A DNA stretch of 64,000 nucleotides, from NCBI GenBank assembly GCA_964035575.1, contig OZ037887.1:1-64000 (forward strand), given 5' to 3'. Origin of the DNA: Rhynchopus sp. YZ270_cl-10 (Eukaryota > Euglenozoa > Diplonemea > Diplonemida > Diplonemidae). Of the stretch, positions 1 to 11,850 are shown piece by piece. The notes beneath the pieces were generated by a model. That model did not search any database, was not told the origin of the DNA, and was given only the letters and a program-made list of their open reading frames with translations. Every line of letters begins with the position of its first letter. Position 1 is the stretch's first letter. Position numbers and translations under genes: made by a program.

Positions 1-889
1 GTACACTGTGTACACTGTGTACACTGTGTACACTGTTTACACTGTGTTTTCCAGCAACCCTTGCCTTTTATGGTTGGTCAGTGGGTTTGTAGGAGTGCCG
101 TCACCATAGGAATAATAATCTTAACATATATTAGCAATATTTTGTCCTGTGTATGCTGTGTATACTGTGTACAGTGTTTACACTGTGTACACTGTTTACA
201 CTGTGTATACTGTGTGTACCAGCAACCCTTGCCTTTTATGGTTGGTCAGTGGGTTTGTAGGAGTGTCGTCACCATAGGAATAATAATCTTAACATATATT
301 AGCAATATTTTGTCCTGTGTATACTGTGTTCTCTGTGTACAGTGTTTACACTGTGTACACTGTGTACACTGTTTACACTGTTTACACTGTGTTTTCCAGC
401 AACCCTTGCCTTTTATGGTTGGTCAGTGGGTTTGTAGGAGTGCCGTCACCATAGGAATAATAATCTTAACATATATTAGCAATATTTTGTCCTGTGTATA
501 CTGTGTATACTGTGTACAGTGTTTACACTGTGTACACTGTGTACACTGTGTACACTGTGTACACTGTGTACACTGTTTACACTGTGTTTTCCAGCAGCCC
601 TTGCCTTTTATGGTTGGTCAGTGGGATTGTAGGAGTGCCGTCACCATAGGAATAATCATCTTAACATATATTAGCAATATTTTGTCCTGTGTATGCTGTG
701 TATACTGTGTACAGTGTTTACACTGTGTATACTGTGTGTACCAGCAACCCTTGCCTTTTATGGTTGGTCAGTGGGTTTGTAGGAGTGTCGTCACCATAGG
801 AATAATAATCTTAACATATATTAGCAATATTTTGTCCTGTGTATACTGTGTACACTGTGTAGTGCTCTGTGTACACTGTGTGGAGCAAA
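1..889 (+). repeat. TGTAC-type composite satellite array A1
   Basis: Five units are visible, each made of a conserved core of about 105 bp (containing ttttatggttggtcag and aacatatattagcaatattt) separated by runs of a 9-bp motif (gtgtacact, with gtatact and gttaca variants). The same core recurs at 16.3-19.0 kb, in diverged form at 20.4-20.9 kb, and inverted at 25.4-25.7 kb. The array is open in one frame because both core and 9-mer lengths are multiples of three. I read that as a by-product and not as a gene. Confidence 0.9.
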
Positions 890-1137
890 GCCAAAAATCC
901 CTGTATTTTCAATACAGGGATTTTTGGCCAGGATCCTGGCTTTTATGGACAGAACGTAATTTATGGACAGATTTGTCAACATTTCTGTCCATAAATCCCA
1001 AAATGGCCAAAAACATGTTTTCAAATGGCTTACTGTAGTGGCTTCATCGGAGCAATGGCGTCAAAGTATGGTGGTCGTGGGCCCAAAAATACATAGTAGA
1101 CATCAATTTACTTGGCCTACTGAGGTCTGTGGGTACC
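890..1137 (+). repeat. E element copy 1 (palindrome-bearing dispersed repeat)
   Basis: It starts with an 18-bp perfect inverted repeat around a 3-nt loop (890-928; arm gccaaaaatccctgtatt). This is followed by a second stem, atttatggacag ... ctgtccataaat, and a conserved tail ending in gtgggtacc. The tail abuts the truncated Helitron exactly at about 1138. It is one of seven copies in the window and is probably a MITE-like or foldback module. Confidence 0.8.
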
Positions 1138-4100
1138 GACCATGACAGCCAACCCACACTGGCCAGAGATTCTCAGGGAGCTGCGTCCAGGAGAAAGACC
1201 CTGTGACAGGTCTGATCTTGTGCACCGAGTCTTCAACCTCAAGATGGATCAACTTGAGAAAAAGTTGAAAGAGAATGCACTCGGGACGTACCAGGCAATG
1301 GTTCGTGTGGTGGAGTACCAGAAGCGCGGACTCCCCCACTTGCATCTTCTTCTGTGGGTTTCCAAGGAGCATAAGCCGAAGTCTGCAGCCATTTTTGACA
1401 TGGCGGTGTCCTGCCAGTTGCCTGATCCCGAAACGCAAGAAGAGCTATACAACTTGGTGTCGGAGCAGATGATGCACACCAAGTGTGATACTGTGCCCAG
1501 TGCACGATGCAAGGTGCCCGGCCCAGACGGCAACGCACGGTGCAAACAGCACTACCCTAAAAACTTTCGGGAAGATACCCTGGCAACTGAGACAGGAATG
1601 TACAGCTATGGTATGCGGCCTGAAAATGGGAGAACAAGCGCTGTTGCGGAAAAAGACCAAGAGCGGGCAAGAAAGCTGGCCACAGAAGGGAAGGTACACC
1701 CCAGCTGTAGAGACAACCGCTATGTTGTTTCCTACAACATAGTTCTTCTCACCCAGTTCATGAGCCACTTCAACATAGAGGCTGTTGGATCTCCAGTTGT
1801 CATCAGATACCTCTTCAAGTATCTGTTCAAGGACGATGAGTATGCTAATGTTTCAGTTTCAGCCAAAGACGGGGAAAAAAACAAAACGGATGAGTGCATG
1901 AGCTATCTGACAGGCAAACCCGTAAACACATTGGGTCACTTGAGGCCATTGGATACCTTCTCGGAACAAAGATGAGATACATTGACCCAAGTGTCACCAG
2001 ACTTGATGTTCATCTTGCAGGCCAGCAAAGGCTGTACTACTTTCCTGGCAAGGAGGCAGAGGCTCTTGACAAGGCCACGGACACAACACTCACAGCCTGG
2101 TTTGCTGCAAATAGTGACGCAAAACGTGACCCGTCTTCCAAGTACCAGGGAATACAAACCCTGAACTACATCACTGTTCCTGAATACTTTGCCTTCTCCA
2201 GAGATAAAGCAGAGTGGACCCTGAGGAAAGGCTACGTGTACTGCCCCAGGACTGAGTCGCTTGTCACAACGGACAGATCACGAGCTGCAAAGTCCCATCT
2301 TCTGGCTATTGGTCGCCTGTACAGAACCCCTGTTTTGGATAAGGAGCTTCAGGCTCTGCGCACTATCCTCATGGTGAGAAAAGGACCCACTAGCTTTGAT
2401 GACCTGATGACTGTAGAAGGGAAAAAGTGCGAGTCCTTTACGGATGCAGCAAATGAAATGGGGCTCCTTCAGGATGGTGAACTTGTGAAGCTTACACTTG
2501 TGGATGCAGTCAAAACCACTGTGTCAGGAAGATGCCTCAGGTTTACCCTTGCTGTTCTACTCAACTCCTTTGCTATTCCTCCTAATGACATGAAAGAACT
2601 CTGGAAGACATACAAGGTGGAGCTGTGCAAGCGTCCTCTGAAGCAGGGAGAGACTGCACCGGATGGGGAGGCTACGGTATCTGAGCAGGAGGAAAATGAA
2701 GCACTGTTGGATATTCAGAATGTGTTGAGAAACATTTGTGGGTCGGATGTAAAGCTAGAAGTCTTTGGACTCCCAACACCAACAGCTGCTGTGAGGAGTG
2801 CGAACGATGGAGTGTCTTGGGTTATGAAGGATGAAATCTACAACATGGAAAAGCAGTGGCAAGAGTGGGAGAAGATTCAACCTAAGCTCAATACAAAACA
2901 GATGGAAGCAGTTCAGCGTGTTCAACTCTCTGTGACTCAGGGCAAAGGCGAGATGTTTCTGCTTCAGGGTGCTGCAGGGACTGGAAAAACGTTTACCTAC
3001 CAGGCCATGCTCAGTTGGTGCAGAAGCCACAGAGGGGTTCCGGCGCAAGATGACACACATCGTCCTAACATTGCCCTTGCAGTCGCAAGCTCTGGTATTG
3101 CAGCAATGCTCCTGCCTGGAGGAAGAACATCCCACAACAGATTCAAGTTTCCTCTTGATCTGTACCCTGATGACCACCACTCTGTCTGCAAACTGACAAA
3201 AGAAATTGAAGATCTCATCCGCGCAACGGATCTCATTGTCTTTGATGAGGTGGTGATGGCAAACAGGGGCCACATAGAACTTCTCGACAGAACCTGCAGA
3301 AAGGTTACTGAAAAGGCCATGTGGTTTGGTGGAATCACTGTGGTTCTTGGTGGCGACTTCAAGCAGATTCTTCCTGTCACTGAGGGAGACAAGAGTGCCA
3401 CGCTTAAAAACTGTCTGCATACTTCTCCTCTATTCCAAAATATGACTATGCTGTCCCTTGTCGAGATAATGAGGCAGAAGGATGACAAAAATTGGGCTAC
3501 CTACCTGGGAACCATTGGCGATGGGTCGTGCAACGATAGAGACGGTTCCATATCTCTCCCAAGAAACCTCTACCGAAAGGATTGTGGGGATTATGTTGTA
3601 CCTGATGATTTAATCACCCACGTCTTCCCTCTGATTGGAGAAGGTGTAGTTGGAAATGGCATGATCCTTGCACCAACTAACAAAGCTCAGAAGGCAATGA
3701 ACAACATTTGTCTCAAGAGGCTGTGTGGGAAACAAAAAGAAGTACTCCATGAGTTCCAGCTTACAGGGAAGGACACATGCACAGAGGAGTCTGTTGAGGG
3801 AGAATCTGCCATTGACTCAGACGTGATGAATGCGTACCAGCAGACAGGCATACCTGACCACTGCATCACTGTCAAGGTTGGTGCTCCTCTAATGTTGCTT
3901 AAAAACCTCAACCCACCAAAGGGTCTCTGCAATGGAACGAGGTTTATTGTGACTGGCGTGACACAGCTCAACATTCAGGGGATCATTGTGGGTGACCCTA
4001 AAAGAGTTGGAACGGAAGTGAACATCCCCAGAGTTAAGAACACTCCTGACGAGAAGAAGGCTGGTTTCAGCATGCAGCGTGTCCAGTTTCCTGTCGCACT

Positions 4101-5489
4101 GTCATTCGCCTCTACAATTAACAAGTCTCAGGGACAGACCCTCGATAGGGTTGGACTCGACCTCACAGAGTCTCAGTGCTTTGCACATGGGCAGTTGTAC
4201 GTTGCTCTGAGCAGATGCCCAAAGGCAGAGCATGTCAAGGTTGCAGTGCCTCTGAAGAAATGGACCAAATCAACCAGAACTATTGTGGAGCCATACAGAG
4301 TGTCAAACCCTGTGTACAAGGACATGCTGAAATCTGTTGCTGACCGTGGACTCGAGGGCATCTTTATGCAGCTGACTGAAGCAGAAGAGGCCATGCTACA
4401 GAGTTACCACGTCATGACTGACAAAGAGTACTCTGAACAGACCCACAAACAAGCAAAGATGCCTCCACCATCTGACGACCATAAATTCTGGGACCCCATG
4501 CCAATGCAGTGCGAGAGCATTCAGTTTGAAGATGCTGAAGATCTTGTCTATGTAGCCAAAAAGAGGAAGAGAGACCCAGAAGATAAGTCTCCTAAGAAGC
4601 GGAAGAAGAATAACCCTACATCAGCAGAAGCAACAACAGCACAAAAGCCGAAGCTCTCCATTACCAGGGTTTTGGGGGATGGTACTTGCTTTTACCATGC
4701 TGTAGACCAGTCTATTACAAAGAGGATAGGACAAGGGAATCAACTCAGAAGAGAATTGGAATTGTTTGTTGTGCAGAACAGTACTACAATAAAACATCAT
4801 CCTCTTATTGTACCTGAAAACGCTAACACCGTATCCTCGATTGTAGGCACCTACAACGCCCTTATTAACAGGATAACTGGCAGGATTGATGGGACGTACG
4901 CAACATCAGACTATGCAGAACAGATTGAGTTTGCCTTGGTGAGTCTCTTAAAATGTGTTCTAATAACTATTGTCAAAATGAACCAAGATAACAAGCCCTC
5001 ATCTTTTCACTTTTTGGGGAACAACTTGTCTACTGAACAAGTTCTTGCTAATATTCCTGCAAAGGACAGGATTATTTTATTACATACTGCAAACCCTGAT
5101 CATTTTAATATTGGTACAGGGTCTCCTGAACATGAATTGGAAACACACAAAAATGGTTTGGAACAATTGCATAGGGGATTTCCCAATGAGATTTTATATC
5201 AAGTTGATTGGGAGTTGTGAACATACAAAAAAAGTAATAATTATAAAAAAAGAAAAATGAAAGAAGTGGTAACAATCGGGGATATTTTTGCGGGTTGGGT
5301 TTGGTGGGAATTTTTTGGGATTGTGGGTTTGGGGATACCTATTAGTTTTGAACACAATACAAATGAAGCATGAAATGTGAGAGAACAAAAACAAAGGAAC
5401 ATTTTATATTTCAATTTTTCCTCAAACCCCCCACACACACCCACACACACCCCTACAGAGTAGCCACAATATGTCCCTCAATAGAGAGA
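1138..5489 (+). mobile_element. Helitron copy 1, 5'-truncated
   Basis: Similarity to the second Helitron begins abruptly at gaccatgacagcc (about 1138), in the middle of the Rep domain. It continues past the stop codon through a shared 3' flank to the segment tccctcaatagag (about 5475-5487). Roughly the first 460 codons of the main ORF and the upstream Cys/His-rich ORF seen in copy 2 are missing and replaced by the E element. The true 3' terminus cannot be fixed here; the stated right edge is where the two copies stop matching. Confidence 0.75.
1142..5220 (+). pseudogene. Helitron Rep-helicase-OTU polyprotein, truncated and frameshifted
   Basis: This encodes a rolling-circle transposase of the Helitron class. 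The HUH motif (RGLPHLHLLLW, about nt 1325-1357) and the paired-tyrosine motif (YLFKYLFK, about 1808-1831) belong to the Rep nicking domain. A PIF1-family helicase follows: Walker A GAAGTGKT (2968-2991), Walker B IVFDEV, GGDFKQILPV, TINKSQGQTLD and a YVALSR motif. A C-terminal OTU cysteine-protease-like domain has GDGTCFYH (about 4675) and a candidate catalytic His in NPDHFN (about 5091). Against copy 2 there are 8 extra bases between 1916 and 1926, which shift the frame just after the Rep tyrosines. The downstream frame then stays open for about 1,100 codons to 5220. The N-terminus is missing, so it cannot make a full transposase. Function is from family knowledge; the lesions are seen directly. 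Confidence 0.9.
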
Positions 5490-5532
5490 ATTTTACCAGT
5501 CAGGTACATGCTAGGGGTTTTGCCTTATGCAG
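5490..5532. other. Short spacer between Helitron copy 1 and E element copy 2
   Basis: Unique-looking sequence where copies 1 and 2 of the Helitron flank diverge. No motif is recognised. Confidence 0.4.
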
Positions 5533-5740
5533 CCAAAAATCCCTGTATTTTCAATACAGGGATTTTTGGTCGGGATTTTGGCTCTTATGGACAGAACGTA
5601 ATTTATGGACAGATTTGTCGACATTTCTGTCCATAAATCCCAAAATGGCCAAAAATACTTTTTCAAATGGCTTACTGTAGTGGCTTCAGCGGCGTAGACA
5701 TTAATTTACTTGGCTCTGAGGTTGTGGGTACCCTTATAGG
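5533..5740 (+). repeat. E element copy 2
   Basis: A perfect 17-bp palindrome at 5533-5569 is followed by the second stem and a shortened tail (cttggctctgaggttgtgggtaccc). It sits immediately 3' of Helitron copy 1, as E copy 6 sits 3' of Helitron copy 2. Confidence 0.8.
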
Positions 5741-5840
5741 CCCTATACAGGGAATGCATAAAAACTCACAAAGTTACCTGCAAACATCAATACACATACT
5801 GCAATAGGTTATGCAGGTGTGTGGAAGGGCATTATGCAGG

Positions 5841-6110
5841 CAAAAATCCCTGTATTTTCAATACAGTGATTTTTGGTCAGGATCCTGGCTTTTATGGACA
5901 GAACGTAATTTATGGACAGATTTGTCGAAATTTCTGTCCATAAATCCCAAAATGGCCAAAAATATTTTTTCAAATGGTTTACTGTAGTGGCTTCATCGGA
6001 GCAATTGCCTCGACGTATGGTGGTAGTAAACTCCATGAATCGTAGTATACAAAAGGTTACTCGGCCAGCTGAAGTCTTTCGGGTACCTGCAGTCGGCCAC
6101 ATACACGATA
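5841..6110 (+). repeat. E element copy 3
   Basis: The palindrome has one mismatch (5841-5876, acagtgat in the right arm) and is followed by the ggacagaacgtaatttatgg block. The tail differs from copies 1, 5 and 6 (gtatggtggtagtaaactcc) but matches copy 7 near 35.5 kb. Copies 3 and 7 therefore mark equivalent points in the two duplicated modules. The 190 bp that follow (to 6298) are also shared with 35640-35854. Confidence 0.8.
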
Positions 6111-6298
6111 ATACTGCTAAACTTTCATAAATTATCACACACGCAATAAATATAAACTCTACTTTAGCAACGTGAACTCAAATGCCAAAAACTCACCTCA
6201 CCAACAGGATTCCCTAAGAATAACACAATGGAACATTTTCGATACACCAGCCCGTAACACATCACACCAGCCTGCCACATATGGTTGCTCACTTCTCG

Positions 6299-6963
6299 TG
6301 CGGGTTTGCGGGTTTGCGGGTTTGCGGGTTTGCGGGTTTGCGGGTTTGCGGGTTTGCGGGTTTGCGGGTTTGCGGGTTTGCGGGTTTGCGGGTTTGCGGG
6401 TTTGCGGGTTTGCGGGTTTGCGGGTTTGCGGGTTTGCGGGTTTGCGGGTTTGCGGGTTTGCGGGTTTGCGGGTTTGCGGGTTTGCGGGTTTGCGGGTTTG
6501 CGGGTTTGCGGGTTTGCGGGTTTGCGGGTTTGCGGGTTTGCGGGTTTGCGGGTTTGCGGGTTTGCGGGTTTGCGGGTTTGCGGGTTTGCGGGTTTGCGGG
6601 TTTGCGGGTTTGCGGGTTTGCGGGTTTGCGGGTTTGCGGGTTTGCGGGTTTGCGGGTTTGCGGGTTTACGGGTTTGCGGGTTTGCGGGTTTGCGGGTTTG
6701 CGGGTTTGCGGGTTTGCGGGTTTGCGGGTTTGCGGGTTTGCGGGTTTGCGGGTTTGCGGGTTTGCGGGTTTGCGGGTTTGCGGGTTTGCGGGTTTGCGGG
6801 TTTGCGGGTTTGCGGGTTTGCGGGTTTGCGGGTTTGCGGGTTTGCGGGTTTGCGGGTTTGCGGGTTTGCGGGTTTGCGGGTTTGCGGGTTTGCGGGTTTG
6901 CGGGTTTGCGGGTTTGCGGGTTTGCGGGTTTGCGGGTTTGCGGGTTTGCGGGTTTGCGGGTTT
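6299..6963 (+). repeat. TTTGCGGG octamer array O1 (about 83 copies)
   Basis: A continuous 8-bp tandem repeat with one visible variant unit (tttacggg near 6666). Guanine triplets recur every 8 bases, so the strand fits a G-quadruplex pattern (GGG with 5-nt TTTGC loops). The octamer has no stop in any forward frame, which creates long artefactual FAGLRVCG ORFs. It is telomere-like in composition but interstitial. Confidence 0.97.
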
Positions 6964-9900
6964 CCAGTTATTACCGAATAGAGGGTCTGTGAGCTGGCAC
7001 CACTTCTTTTATGGAAGCCTGCATCCTCCGAGCAATTCTGATATGACACTCCAGTAGTATGGGGTCTAGAAACGACAGCCCCGACCGGGGGTACCCGTTT
7101 GCTCGATCTGGTAATATTTTGAAATTAACAGAGGATATAGGAGACCCTATGCTGCATAGTAAAATAGCCGTAAAATTTAGGCACATTTAACAACAACTAC
7201 TCAAAAGGTCAAATCTGTTGCTTTAATGGACTCAGAGGGCATTTTTATGACTTGGACATGGGGGTCAGATTCCATGTTAGAGCACCTAAAATAAGGTCAA
7301 AAAATTTTTTTTCACTATTTGTACCTGTGTATCCAGTTATTACCGAAAAGAGGGTCCATGAGCTGGGAGGTGAGGAGGATTGCCGGTTTGCTACTTCCGA
7401 GTGATTCTGACATGATTCTCCGGTCCAGTGGGGCCCAGAAACGACAGCCCCGGCCGGGTTTCCCAGTTTGCACGATCTGGCAATATTTAAAAATTGAAAA
7501 TGGATATAAATACCCTATGCTACCGTGTACTATGTATAAAATAGCCGTGAAATTTCGCCACATTTAACCACAACTACTCAAAACATCAAATCTGTTGCTT
7601 TAATGGACTCAGAGAGCATTTTTACAACCTGGACATGGGGGTCAGATTCCAATTTAGAGCACCTAAAATTTGGTCAAAAAAATATTGTCACTCTCTTCAC
7701 CATGTGTATCCAGTTATTACCGAATAGAGGGTCTGTGAGCTGGCACCACTTCTTTTATGGAAGCCTGCATCCTCCGAGCAATTCTGATATGACACTCCAG
7801 TAGTATGGGGTCTAGAAACGACAGCCCCGACCGGGGGTACCCGTTTGCTCGATCTGGTAATATTTTGAAATTAACAGAGGATATAGGAGACCCTATGCTG
7901 CATAGTAAAATAGCCGTAAAATTTAGGCACATTTAACAACAACTACTCAAAAGGTCAAATCTGTTGCTTTAATGGACTCAGAGGGCATTTTTATGACTTG
8001 GACATGGGGGTCAGATTCCATGTTAGAGCACCTAAAATAAGGTCAAAAAATTTTTTTTCACTATTTGTACCTGTGTATCCAGTTATTACCGAAAAGAGGG
8101 TCCATGAGCTGGGAGGTGAGGAGGATTGCCGGTTTGCTACTTCCGAGTGATTCTGACATGATTCTCCGGTCCAGTGGGGCCCAGAAACGACAGCCCCGGC
8201 CGGGTTTCCCAGTTTGCACGATCTGGCAATATTTAAAAATTGAAAATGGATATAAATACCCTATGCTACCGTGTACTATGTATAAAATAGCCGTGAAATT
8301 TCGCCACATTTAACCACAACTACTCAAAACATCAAATCTGTTGCTTTAATGGACTCAGAGAGCATTTTTACAACCTGGACATGGGGGTCAGATTCCAATT
8401 TAGAGCACCTAAAATTTGGTCAAAAAAATATTGTCACTCTCTTCACCATGTGTATCCAGTTATTACCGAATAGAGGGTCTGTGAGCTGGCACCACTTCTT
8501 TTATGGAAGCCTGCATCCTCCGAGCAATTCTGATATGACACTCCAGTAGTATGGGGTCTAGAAACGACAGCCCCGACCGGGGGTACCCGTTTGCTCGATC
8601 TGGTAATATTTTGAAATTAACAGAGGATATAGGAGACCCTATGCTGCATAGTAAAATAGCCGTAAAATTTAGGCACATTTAACAACAACTACTCAAAAGG
8701 TCAAATCTGTTGCTTTAATGGACTCAGAGGGCATTTTTATGACTTGGACATGGGGGTCAGATTCCATGTTAGAGCACCTAAAATAAGGTCAAAAAATTTT
8801 TTTTCACTATTTGTACCTGTGTATCCAGTTATTACCGAAAAGAGGGTCCATGAGCTGGGAGGTGAGGAGGATTGCCGGTTTGCTACTTCCGAGTGATTCT
8901 GACATGATTCTCCGGTCCAGTGGGGCCCAGAAACGACAGCCCCGGCCGGGTTTCCCAGTTTGCACGATCTGGCAATATTTAAAAATTGAAAATGGATATA
9001 AATACCCTATGCTACCGTGTACTATGTATAAAATAGCCGTGAAATTTCGCCACATTTAACCACAACTACTCAAAACATCAAATCTGTTGCTTTAATGGAC
9101 TCAGAGAGCATTTTTACAACCTGGACATGGGGGTCAGATTCCAATTTAGAGCACCTAAAATTTGGTCAAAAAAATATTGTCACTCTCTTCACCATGTGTA
9201 TCCAGTTATTACCGAATAGAGGGTCTGTGAGCTGGCACCACTTCTTTTATGGAAGCCTGCATCCTCCGAGCAATTCTGATATGACACTCCAGTAGTATGG
9301 GGTCTAGAAACGACAGCCCCGACCGGGGGTACCCGTTTGCTCGATCTGGTAATATTTTGAAATTAACAGAGGATATAGGAGACCCTATGCTGCATAGTAA
9401 AATAGCCGTAAAATTTAGGCACATTTAACAACAACTACTCAAAAGGTCAAATCTGTTGCTTTAATGGACTCAGAGGGCATTTTTATGACTTGGACATGGG
9501 GGTCAGATTCCATGTTAGAGCACCTAAAATAAGGTCAAAAAATTTTTTTTCACTATTTGTACCTGTGTATCCAGTTATTACCGAAAAGAGGGTCCATGAG
9601 CTGGGAGGTGAGGAGGATTGCCGGTTTGCTACTTCCGAGTGATTCTGACATGATTCTCCGGTCCAGTGGGGCCCAGAAACGACAGCCCCGGCCGGGTTTC
9701 CCAGTTTGCACGATCTGGCAATATTTAAAAATTGAAAATGGATATAAATACCCTATGCTACCGTGTACTATGTATAAAATAGCCGTGAAATTTCGCCACA
9801 TTTAACCACAACTACTCAAAACATCAAATCTGTTGCTTTAATGGACTCAGAGAGCATTTTTACAACCTGGACATGGGGGTCAGATTCCAATTTAGAGCAC

Positions 9901-11706
9901 CTAAAATTTGGTCAAAAAAATATTGTCACTCTCTTCACCATGTGTATCCAGTTATTACCGAATAGAGGGTCTGTGAGCTGGCACCACTTCTTTTATGGAA
10001 GCCTGCATCCTCCGAGCAATTCTGATATGACACTCCAGTAGTATGGGGTCTAGAAACGACAGCCCCGACCGGGGGTACCCGTTTGCTCGATCTGGTAATA
10101 TTTTGAAATTAACAGAGGATATAGGAGACCCTATGCTGCATAGTAAAATAGCCGTAAAATTTAGGCACATTTAACAACAACTACTCAAAAGGTCAAATCT
10201 GTTGCTTTAATGGACTCAGAGGGCATTTTTATGACTTGGACATGGGGGTCAGATTCCATGTTAGAGCACCTAAAATAAGGTCAAAAAATTTTTTTTCACT
10301 ATTTGTACCTGTGTATCCAGTTATTACCGAAAAGAGGGTCCATGAGCTGGGAGGTGAGGAGGATTGCCGGTTTGCTACTTCCGAGTGATTCTGACATGAT
10401 TCTCCGGTCCAGTGGGGCCCAGAAACGACAGCCCCGGCCGGGTTTCCCAGTTTGCACGATCTGGCAATATTTAAAAATTGAAAATGGATATAAATACCCT
10501 ATGCTACCGTGTACTATGTATAAAATAGCCGTGAAATTTCGCCACATTTAACCACAACTACTCAAAACATCAAATCTGTTGCTTTAATGGACTCAGAGAG
10601 CATTTTTACAACCTGGACATGGGGGTCAGATTCCAATTTAGAGCACCTAAAATTTGGTCAAAAAAATATTGTCACTCTCTTCACCATGTGTATCCAGTTA
10701 TTACCGAATAGAGGGTCTGTGAGCTGGCACCACTTCTTTTATGGAAGCCTGCATCCTCCGAGCAATTCTGATATGACACTCCAGTAGTATGGGGTCTAGA
10801 AACGACAGCCCCGACCGGGGGTACCCGTTTGCTCGATCTGGTAATATTTTGAAATTAACAGAGGATATAGGAGACCCTATGCTGCATAGTAAAATAGCCG
10901 TAAAATTTAGGCACATTTAACAACAACTACTCAAAAGGTCAAATCTGTTGCTTTAATGGACTCAGAGGGCATTTTTATGACTTGGACATGGGGGTCAGAT
11001 TCCATGTTAGAGCACCTAAAATAAGGTCAAAAAATTTTTTTTCACTATTTGTACCTGTGTATCCAGTTATTACCGAAAAGAGGGTCCATGAGCTGGGAGG
11101 TGAGGAGGATTGCCGGTTTGCTACTTCCGAGTGATTCTGACATGATTCTCCGGTCCAGTGGGGCCCAGAAACGACAGCCCCGGCCGGGTTTCCCAGTTTG
11201 CACGATCTGGCAATATTTAAAAATTGAAAATGGATATAAATACCCTATGCTACCGTGTACTATGTATAAAATAGCCGTGAAATTTCGCCACATTTAACCA
11301 CAACTACTCAAAACATCAAATCTGTTGCTTTAATGGACTCAGAGAGCATTTTTACAACCTGGACATGGGGGTCAGATTCCAATTTAGAGCACCTAAAATT
11401 TGGTCAAAAAAATATTGTCACTCTCTTCACCATGTGTATCCAGTTATTACCGAATAGAGGGTCTGTGAGCTGGCACCACTTCTTTTATGGAAGCCTGCAT
11501 CCTCCGAGCAATTCTGATATGACACTCCAGTAGTATGGGGTCTAGAAACGACAGCCCCGACCGGGGGTACCCGTTTGCTCGATCTGGTAATATTTTGAAA
11601 TTAACAGAGGATATAGGAGACCCTATGCTGCATAGTAAAATAGCCGTAAAATTTAGGCACATTTAACAACAACTACTCAAAAGGTCAAATCTGTTGCTTT
11701 AATGGA
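6964..11706. repeat. 746-bp higher-order satellite, about 6.4 copies
   Basis: Two related monomers, A (about 369 bp, starting ccagttattaccgaatag) and B (about 377 bp, starting ccagttattaccgaaaag), alternate to form a 746-bp dimer. The dimer start recurs at 6964, 7710 and then every 746 bp. I see no differences between dimers, although A and B are clearly diverged from each other. This is the pattern of a recent higher-order expansion. Small ORFs of 66-82 codons recur in every unit and are by-products. Confidence 0.95.
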
Positions 11707-11850
11707 CTTTCGACCGAGCGCACCCACCACGCGCAGCGTGGTGGGGGCGCGAGGGAGAGCGGAGCGAGCCTTTACGCGGAGCGTGAAGGCGAGCGAAGCA
11801 CGGGGGGTCTGGGGGGGCAGTGCCCCCCCAGAAAAATTTTTGAAGTATTG
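11707..11850. other. GC-rich palindromic island ending the satellite
   Basis: The satellite breaks off at aatggac and a GC-rich block begins. It contains an inverted repeat cccaccacgc...gcgtggtggg (near 11722) and a 12-bp-arm palindrome with a 1-nt loop, tctgggggggca / tgcccccccaga (11808-11832). Several gcggagc-like words lie between. The base composition is unlike anything nearby. No coding function is evident. Confidence 0.75.

Noticed and set aside
61-1038. 325-codon Cys-rich open frame with repeated hydrophobic segments
   Set aside because: It is the TGTAC array read in one frame; units are multiples of three by construction. The equivalent arrays at 16.3-18.3 kb break into different frames, so no selection for coding is visible.
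7315-11662. Repeated 66-82-codon ORFs (e.g. MYLCIQLLPKRGS.., MWRNFTAILY..)
   Set aside because: They recur only because the 746-bp satellite recurs; overlapping ORFs exist on both strands and none has protein-like character.
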